Under the pieces are notes generated by a model. It was not told the DNA's origin and searched no databases. It was given only the letters and a program-made list of their open reading frames with translations. A DNA stretch of 10,123 nucleotides from assembly GCA_949290035.1 (NCBI GenBank), contig CASEQO010000100.1, positions 1-10,123 of the forward strand, written 5' to 3'. This DNA is from an uncultured Mycoplasmataceae bacterium (GTDB lineage: Bacteria > Bacillota_I > Bacilli_A > Mycoplasmatales > Mycoplasmoidaceae). A program made the position numbers and the translations under genes. This document shows positions 6,791 through 10,123 of the stretch, piece by piece; position 1 is the stretch's first letter; each line of letters begins with the position of its first letter.

Positions 6791-6937
6791 TTACCTAGTC
6801 TCCTTATGTAATGTTTTTTTATTACACAATTTACAATATTTATTTAATTCTAAACGTCTATTATCATATTCATTTTTTGTGGTTTTATAATTTCTTGATA
6901 AACATTCATCACAAATTAAAATAACTTTTTTAGACAT
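6791..6937 (-). CDS. rpmG: 50S ribosomal protein L33
   Basis: This is a 48-residue zinc-ribbon protein of the large ribosomal subunit. The sequence [17 protein letters not shown], then [20 protein letters not shown], follows the L33 pattern closely. Both Cys pairs (CDEC at 9-12 and CKLC at 36-39) are kept, so this is the zinc-binding (C+) form. The ATG at 6935-6937 is preceded by AAGGA. It is the first gene of the rpmG-secE-nusG unit, a gene order widely conserved in Firmicutes and Mollicutes, and lies just after a terminator that ends the dnaX-ybaB-recR transcript, so its promoter should lie in or near 6938-7056. Confidence 0.97.
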   Translation of the reverse strand: MSKKVILICDECLSRNYKTTKNEYDNRRLELNKYCKLCNKKTLHKETR

Positions 6938-7056
6938 TTTATTTCCTTTTTAAATAAATATATGTTTGTGTTATAAAAAAAAGAGTACAACAATGAACTC
7001 TTTTAACACTATTATTATAAACAAAATAAATAAAATTAATTATATATTTTTAATTA
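6938..7056. promoter_or_regulatory. recR-rpmG intergenic region
   Basis: The 119-base gap holds the recR-operon terminator (6979-7004) and, presumably, the promoter of the rpmG-secE-nusG unit. Minus-strand -10-like boxes are TATATT near 6958-6963, after the terminator, and TATAAT at 7014-7019, before it. Neither has a good -35 box. Use of the upstream one would place the hairpin in the rpmG leader as a possible attenuator; this cannot be decided from sequence. Confidence 0.35.
6975..7004 (-). terminator. Rho-independent terminator after recR
   Basis: An 8-bp inverted repeat, AAAAGAGT (6979-6986) and ACTCTTTT (6997-7004), with a 10-base loop, runs on the minus strand into eight consecutive T (complement of the A run 6975-6982). 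It lies 53 bases beyond the recR stop, the right place to end the dnaX-ybaB-recR transcript. Confidence 0.82.
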
Positions 7057-7662
7057 CTACATTTTAATTTTATTTTTAATAGATTGTTTTAATGAATCTA
7101 TATCTATATAATCTATTGATGAATTAAATGGCATACCTGTTGCTAATCTATAAACAGATATATCTTTAAAATCTCTTTTTATAAGATTATCTAAATAATT
7201 AGCAGTTAATTCACCATCATAAGTAACACTAGTTGCTAATAATATATTATTAATATTATTATCTTCAATCATTTTTTTAATTTTTAGATATTGCATATCT
7301 ATTCTAGAAGTATCTTTTCTTTTATAATTTATTTCACTTAATAAAACAAAGTATAATCCATCATGTTCTTCTGATTCTTCTATTTTTGTAACATCATTAA
7401 AATTTGTTACAATTGCTAAATTATTTCTATTTAACTTACTATTTGTACAATATTGACAATAATTAGAACCTTGACATAAATTATTACAAACATTACATAA
7501 TGAAACATTATCTTTTAAGTTAGATATTCTTCTAATTAATTGGTGAATATAAGCATCATCTTGTTCTATTAAAAAATAAGATATTTTTTCTGCAGCTTTT
7601 CTTGATATTGAAGGTAAACTAGAAAAAGCATCTATTAATAATTCTATTTCTTCAAATTTCAT
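7057..7662 (-). CDS. recR: Recombination mediator protein RecR
   Basis: RecR forms a ring-shaped clamp and, with RecO and sometimes RecF, loads RecA at gaps. The 201-residue length is normal. Residues 9-27 are the helix-hairpin-helix (FSSLPSISRKAAEKISYFL). The zinc finger uses C56, C59, C69 and C72, with an extra Cys at 63. Residues about 80-175 are the TOPRIM domain, with DGLYFVL, NNILLATSVTYDGELTANYL and the closing YRLATGMPF. It is divergent: the usual hairpin loop with G-x-I-S-P-x-x-G is replaced by SEINYKRKDTSRID, and the usual P-V-G-x-x-L-E-Y-A-D-E end is PFNSSIDYIDI. No Shine-Dalgarno is visible before the ATG (7660-7662), although the neighbouring genes have strong ones. The spacing to ybaB is 24 bases. 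Position after dnaX and ybaB confirms the call. Confidence 0.95.
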   Translation of the reverse strand: MKFEEIELLIDAFSSLPSISRKAAEKISYFLIEQDDAYIHQLIRRISNLKDNVSLCNVCNNLCQGSNYCQYCTNSKLNRNNLAIVTNFNDVTKIEESEEHDGLYFVLLSEINYKRKDTSRIDMQYLKIKKMIEDNNINNILLATSVTYDGELTANYLDNLIKRDFKDISVYRLATGMPFNSSIDYIDIDSLKQSIKNKIKM

Positions 7663-7686
7663 TTTATATATTTACTAAATTAATAA

Positions 7687-7986
7687 TTAAAAAGGTAATC
7701 CACCAGGAACTAAATCCTTAGTAATTTTTTCTTTTTCAGCTAACACTTGCCCTACAGCTTTATTAGTTGCTGACATTATTACATCTTGTAATGTTTCAAT
7801 ATCATCTTTATCAATTAAATCTTCTTTTAAAATATTGATTTCTTTAATTTGCAATGAACCTAATATTTTTATAGATACTAAACCATTATATTCGATAACA
7901 AATTCTTTTTTATCATGTTCTTCCATTTTCTTTTGCATATCTGCTTGCATTTTTTTTGCTTGTTGCATCATTTTAACTATATTCAT
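7687..7986 (-). CDS. ybaB: YbaB/EbfC-family nucleoid-associated protein
   Basis: YbaB/EbfC proteins are small dimeric DNA-binding proteins. The protein has 99 residues, typical of the family. The N-terminus MNIVKMMQQAKKMQADMQKK is the family's signature coiled helix. The central strands (FVIEYNGLVSIKI) and the second helix with DDIETLQDVIMSATNKAV follow the expected fold, and LVPGGLPF is the family's typical C-terminal tail. The gene lies between dnaX and recR, as in most bacteria, 2 bases after the dnaX stop, with AAGGAGAA inside the last dnaX codons as ribosome binding site. Confidence 0.96.
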   Translation of the reverse strand: MNIVKMMQQAKKMQADMQKKMEEHDKKEFVIEYNGLVSIKILGSLQIKEINILKEDLIDKDDIETLQDVIMSATNKAVGQVLAEKEKITKDLVPGGLPF

Positions 7987-7988
7987 AA

Positions 7989-10123
7989 TTATTCTCCTTC
8001 TAATTCTTCTTTAAAAATTTCTAAAGCAATATTTTTAATATCTTTATTGATATTTAATGATGATTTAATATTTGATATATTAACATCATCAAAATTTTTA
8101 TTTTCTAACTTTAATTCTTTATAAGTTTCAGTTAGTTTTGCAATTTCTTTTTTAGATAAACCTATAACTTTATATATCCCATTGAATTTATTATAAATAA
8201 ATTCAATAAACTTTTTATCATCTGAAACTTTATTTAAAGTACTACTACTATATTCGTCTTCAAATAAGAAAACAATTCCATTTTTAGAAGCTAAAATTAT
8301 TTTTATTGCATCACTTATATAACCTTCTTCTGGTTGTTTTGGTATAGAAGTTTTTATTTCATCAAAGATTTTAGATAAATCATCTTTTATTTGGTTATCT
8401 TTATTATCTGCAATTTGAAAGAAAATTTGTTCAAATTGAACAATATCATTGTTATTAGTCTCTTCAACATCATTGTTAGATTTATCTTCTTTTTTTTGAT
8501 CTGGAATAATATTTTCTAATATTGATTCTTTAAGTTCTTTTTTTGATACATTTATGGTTTTGTCTTCAATAGTATTATTATTTAGATTGTTTGACTCTAT
8601 TTTATTAGTATTTTCAATAATTGGACTTGAATCATTAACTAATTCATCATCGTTGTTTTTATCAACTTCTAAATTAGTAAATAATGATATTTGTCCATTT
8701 GAAGTATCTTTTTTTGTTGAATTATTCTTTTGTTTTTCTTTTGATTTATCAATTATTATTTCTTCATATTTAAATATTTTTTCAAAATTAATTAATTGTG
8801 ATTCTTGTACTTTTTTCAATTTATTTTTATCACTTTCAAATTTTTTGTTTTCAGTTACTAATAAGTCATCATTTTTTTCATCATTATTTGTTTGATTATT
8901 AGAAATATTTCATTTTTCATTATTAGTTTGATTTTCTTCATATTTAAATGTAGATACTATATCATCTAATTTTACTGTAGACATTATTACATCAAATTGA
9001 ATATTATTTTGAATTTTAATGTCTTCTTCTTTTTCTGATTCTTCAGGTATAGTATTATCTTTATCTACTATATTTTCATTTTGTTTTGAATCACTAACTT
9101 TTTTAAAATCATTATGTTCTTTTTTTTCTTCAACATCAAATTCAAATAAATTTAATGATGATAAACAAGCTATTTTAAAATAAAACTTATCATTTCCATT
9201 ATTTTTTATATCTATTAAGCATTTTTCGAAAATACTTATCATTTTTAATGATTCATTTGTTGAAATATTAAATGATGAAACGTTATTAGAATTTAATACT
9301 TTAAAGTTATTTATTGATTTTGTTTTTTTAAAAATATATAAATCAATAATTATTTGAATAATTTGATATGTTAATTTATAAAAATCAATTCCATCTATTT
9401 CAAATTGATCTATTAATTTTAATAAGCTATTTATATTTTTAGAAGTAATTAATTTTATTAATTCAATTCTTTTTTTTATATCTGCAATTCCAAACATCTT
9501 ATTAATAGTTTCAACATCTATTTCATTTGAATATGAACTTATTTGAGAAAGAATACTTAATGAATCTCTAATAGAACCATCAGCTAATAATGAAATTAAT
9601 CTAATTGAATCATCATTATATTTAATGTTTTCTAATTCACAAACATTTCTTAAAAGTGATTCAATTTGAAACTCACTTAATCTATTAAAATTAAATCTTT
9701 CACATCTTGATATAATAGTAGGTATTATTTTAGATGGCTCAGTAGTTGCAAAAATAAATAAAACATGTTCTGGTGGGTCTTCTAATGTTTTTAAAAAAGC
9801 ATTTCACGCTTGATTTGTAAGCATATGAGCTTCATCTATTATATAAACTTTTTTATTTTGAATAGAAGGAAGAAAGTTTGAATTTTCTATAATATTTCTT
9901 ATTTCATTAACACCATTATTTGATGCTGCATCTAATTCTATTATATCTAGTGAATTATTTGATAATGCATCTAAGCAATTTTTACATTCATTACAACAAT
10001 CACCATTATCATTATTTATACAATTAATTGCTCTTGAAAATATTTTTGCTATAGATGTTTTACCTATTCCTCTTGGTCCGCTAAAAATATAAGCATGAGA
10101 TAACTTATTAAATAAAATTTCGT
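7989..10123 (-). CDS. dnaX: DNA polymerase III tau (gamma/tau) subunit, N-terminus outside window
   Basis: DnaX is the clamp-loader ATPase and scaffold of the replisome. The window holds 710 residues; about 35 N-terminal ones are missing. Visible order: Walker A GPRGIGKTS, the zinc module C-x8-C-x2-C-x2-C, Walker B VYIIDEAHML, sensor 1 FIFATTEP and the arginine-finger SRC motif (domain I); the lid (domain II); the oligomerisation domain III to about CLSSLNLFE (9137). A roughly 270-residue acidic, Asn/Glu/Lys-rich disordered linker follows. Then comes a folded C-terminal region of about 110 residues (EEGYISDAIKIILASKNG onward) that resembles the polymerase-binding end of tau. Two TGA codons encode Trp, in QAWNAF and at 8910-8912. 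Under the standard code it would appear as three separate genes. At about 745 residues it is long for a Mollicute. The linker contains an A8 run and short motifs described under findings. Confidence 0.97.
8679..8693 (-). other. Clamp-binding-like pentapeptide QISLF in the tau linker
   Basis: Within the disordered part of DnaX the residues NGQISLFTNL contain Q-I-S-L-F, close to the bacterial sliding-clamp binding consensus QL(S/D)LF. It is surrounded by polar, unstructured sequence, the usual setting for such motifs. Confidence 0.45.
9112..9127 (-). other. Candidate dnaX slippage site (A8) with -1 stop
   Basis: On the minus strand the coding sequence GAA GAA AAA AAA GAA CAT AAT contains eight A (9120-9127). 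A -1 shift at the end of the run gives AGA ACA TAA, stopping at 9112-9114, directly after domain III, which would make a gamma-length protein. E. coli dnaX shifts at A-AAA-AAG and Thermus dnaX slips at an A run. Confidence 0.4.

Noticed and set aside
7014..7019. TATAAT before the recR terminator as an rpmG promoter with attenuator
   Set aside because: There is no -35 box and no alternative antiterminator fold was seen; in such AT-rich DNA the hexamer is expected by chance.
8482..8497. Second A8 run in the dnaX linker with a -1 stop two codons later
   Set aside because: It lies far into the linker with no domain boundary nearby, so it fits chance. It mainly shows that such sites are not rare here and lowers confidence in the first one.
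8554..8895. Plus-strand 113-residue frame opposite the dnaX linker
   Set aside because: It is the complement of Asn/Glu/Lys codons giving Leu/Phe/Ser; no start signal, and the opposite strand is dnaX.
1..10123. tRNA or rRNA genes, CRISPR arrays, insertion sequences, phage genes, toxin-antitoxin pairs
   Set aside because: None seen: no GC-rich RNA gene islands, no regularly spaced repeats, no transposase or integrase motifs, and almost all sequence is covered by the genes listed.

Overview
The window comes from a wall-less, very AT-rich Mollicute (Mycoplasma/Ureaplasma/Malacoplasma-like) that reads UGA as tryptophan. Nearly every long gene has in-frame TGA codons at positions where the protein family expects Trp or an aromatic residue. 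Examples are the QAWNAF motif of DnaX, the FQWYIA start of NusG and several sites in the DUF368 protein. Gene boundaries here therefore use genetic code 4, which joins fragments that the standard code would split. Shine-Dalgarno sequences (AGGAG, AAGGAG) are clear before most genes. I cannot name the species.

Layout, left to right. (1) 2-1483, minus strand: a two-gene operon of a membrane-anchored diadenylate cyclase (c-di-AMP synthase) and an MgtE-type magnesium channel, which is cut by the window edge. (2) 1484-1689: a divergent intergenic promoter region. (3) 1690-2729, plus strand: a SAM-dependent methyltransferase gene destroyed by three single-base losses, then an intact small DUF1971 (TehB/YeaR-type) cupin-like gene. 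(4) 2781-2859: two back-to-back terminators separating converging transcripts. (5) 2887-6937, minus strand, in transcription order: rpmG (L33), secE, nusG, a DUF368 membrane protein, a DUF2156 (MprF C-terminal-like) protein and an unrecognised Pro/Gln/Tyr-rich 207-residue protein. (6) 6979-7004: a terminator. (7) 7057-10123, minus strand, in transcription order: dnaX (5' end outside the window), ybaB and recR, a classic bacterial replication/repair operon.

How they may work together. The dnaX-ybaB-recR and rpmG-secE-nusG blocks are conserved housekeeping units. The unusual part is what follows nusG. DUF368 proteins elsewhere recycle undecaprenyl phosphate for cell-wall synthesis, yet this looks like a wall-less lineage, and the gene overlaps a lipid-aminoacyltransferase-like DUF2156 gene by 8 bases. 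A surface protein-like P/Q/Y-rich gene follows. This suggests a small envelope-lipid cassette of unknown function, which is the most interesting candidate system in the window. The tau subunit (DnaX) also carries unusual features: an A8 run exactly after domain III with a -1 stop three codons on, and a clamp-binding-like pentapeptide plus a thrice-repeated short motif in its disordered linker.
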